Below are positions 4,813 to 5,643 of a stretch of DNA of 5,643 nt, piece after piece. The notes below the pieces were generated by a model. The model was given only the letters and a program-made list of their open reading frames with translations. It was not told the origin of the DNA and searched no databases. Source of the stretch: JAJFUI01 sp039679885 (GTDB lineage: Bacteria; Planctomycetota; Planctomycetia; Pirellulales; Thermoguttaceae); the NCBI GenBank assembly GCA_039679885.1, contig JBDKUC010000362.1, forward strand, positions 1 to 5,643. Direction: 5' to 3'. Position 1 is the first letter of the stretch. Every line of letters starts with the position of its first letter. Both the position numbers and the translations under genes were made by a program.

Positions 4813-5601
4813 CTAATCTTTCGACTCGATGAACCAGTTGCCGTTCAGTTTAGAGAAGCGGAAGCGTAGATCGATCTCCTGCCCCACCTTCTGCAATCGA
4901 TTATCCGGTCCGGAGGCGAAGTGATAAATCACCGTCTTTGCGAGCCCATCGGCCTTGTCGCCTTGGACCCTGAGTTGCTCCAGCTTTCCAAGAGGCGCAG
5001 GTCGTTCACCATTTCTAATGATGCTGTCCACATCGGCGCAAAAGGCGGGTTTGTTCCGTATTGCTGCGCAAACAGTCTTCCGAAGGAGACCTTCGTCTGC
5101 CGGAGGAAGAGGAGGTCCGAGTTGCTCCGAGGAACCGGGAACCGCGCCGCCTTGCGCTTCACCGGACGGGCGTGCATCTTTTTGGGCCTTTCGGGACTGT
5201 TCGGCCTTCTCGGCTGCTGCTGTTCGCTCCTCGAGCAGCTTCACGATGTCGATCCCGTGCTTTTCCTTATACCGCCTGTGGTATTCCGTCTGGATCGCCT
5301 GTAAGCCAACGCGGTGCTTCTTCAACACTGCGACTGTTTTTGGATCGGAAGGTTGCATTGAACAGCCAAAAAACGCCTCGAACACCTGATCGTCCCTCAG
5401 CTCTGGCGTCAGACATGAGAGCATCGTCTGCCAGTCCTGTTTGTCACGCGACTCCCGAAATGCGTCGAACACGGCTGTAGGTGACGAATACACTTTCGGC
5501 CTCTCTTGGACCGTTTCTGCCGCCATGCCCTCAGGCGGTGGCGCCGTAAAACCGATTACGGCAAAAGTGGCTGCGAAAAGGAGAGACGTCCTGTCACGCA
5601 T
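4813..5601 (-). CDS. exported protein of unknown function with a low-complexity middle
   Basis: I do not recognise a named family. The 262-residue protein starts with a Sec-type signal peptide: basic MRDR, a hydrophobic core at about 6-20, and a likely cleavage near A27/A28, giving a mature protein beginning around ETVQERP. No lipobox cysteine is present, so it should be soluble in the periplasm or secreted. Residues 38-79 (SPTAVFDAFRESRDKQDWQTM and what follows) are helical and look like the opening of an NTF2/SnoaL-like fold. Residues 223-260 (TVIYHF, then IDLRFRF, NWFIES) look like its closing beta strands. Between them lie a charged helix (about 100-142) and a G/P/S/E-rich linker (about 143-170). 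Four cysteines remain (63, 80, 178, 188). The ATG at 5601 has GGAGG (5609-5613) 7 nt upstream. The fold assignment is inference; the export signal is visible. Confidence 0.85.
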   Translation of the reverse strand: MRDRTSLLFAATFAVIGFTAPPPEGMAAETVQERPKVYSSPTAVFDAFRESRDKQDWQTMLSCLTPELRDDQVFEAFFGCSMQPSDPKTVAVLKKHRVGLQAIQTEYHRRYKEKHGIDIVKLLEERTAAAEKAEQSRKAQKDARPSGEAQGGAVPGSSEQLGPPLPPADEGLLRKTVCAAIRNKPAFCADVDSIIRNGERPAPLGKLEQLRVQGDKADGLAKTVIYHFASGPDNRLQKVGQEIDLRFRFSKLNGNWFIESKD

Positions 5602-5608
5602 CGCAATT

Positions 5609-5613
5609 CCTCC
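5609..5613 (-). promoter_or_regulatory. strong Shine-Dalgarno site of the exported protein gene
   Basis: GGAGG on the minus strand lies 7 nt before the ATG at 5601 and fixes that start, which also gives a well-formed signal peptide. The remaining 30 bp to the window edge are too short to judge the promoter. Confidence 0.8.
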
Positions 5614-5643
5614 GTCGAAAAAGTGACACGGGGCTTCGTATGT

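Overview
The window looks like a piece of a high-GC bacterial chromosome, most probably a planctomycete (Pirellulales-like). That placement is inferred from four things: an ispE-spoVG pair, a SpoVG with a zinc ribbon in its middle, a stand-alone PurQ with a C-terminal tail of the type I associate with planctomycetes, and an intergenic island of short palindromic repeats. No database search was possible. No rRNA, tRNA, CRISPR array, transposase gene or phage gene was seen.

Layout: (1) 16-921 (+) ispE, the MEP-pathway kinase, followed after 98 bp by 1020-1571 (+) spoVG, which starts with GTG behind a clear Shine-Dalgarno site. (2) 1616-1816 (-) a small 66-residue conserved-looking protein, convergent with spoVG. 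(3) 2007-2756 (-) purQ, the glutaminase subunit of FGAM synthase, with no other purine gene beside it. (4) 2757-3225, a 469-bp gene-free stretch between the divergent purQ and GH130 genes. It contains three kinds of repeat: a 14-bp tandem repeat just upstream of the purQ start, a large inverted pair of double hairpins (2929-3076), and a smaller inverted hairpin pair (3106-3140). (5) 3226-4713 (+) a 495-residue GH130-family glycoside phosphorylase/hydrolase with a long N-terminal region. (6) 4813-5601 (-) a secreted or periplasmic protein of unknown function, convergent with the GH130 gene.

Functionally the genes are mostly independent: isoprenoid precursor synthesis and a nucleic-acid-binding regulator (probably one transcript), purine synthesis, mannoside metabolism, and an exported protein. 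I do not see a multi-gene novel system such as a defence island or biosynthetic cluster. The most notable items are the zinc ribbon inserted inside the SpoVG fold and the repeat island upstream of purQ and the GH130 gene, whose symmetry is very regular (four stems, all with 4-nt loops of the form TCCY when read in the same orientation).
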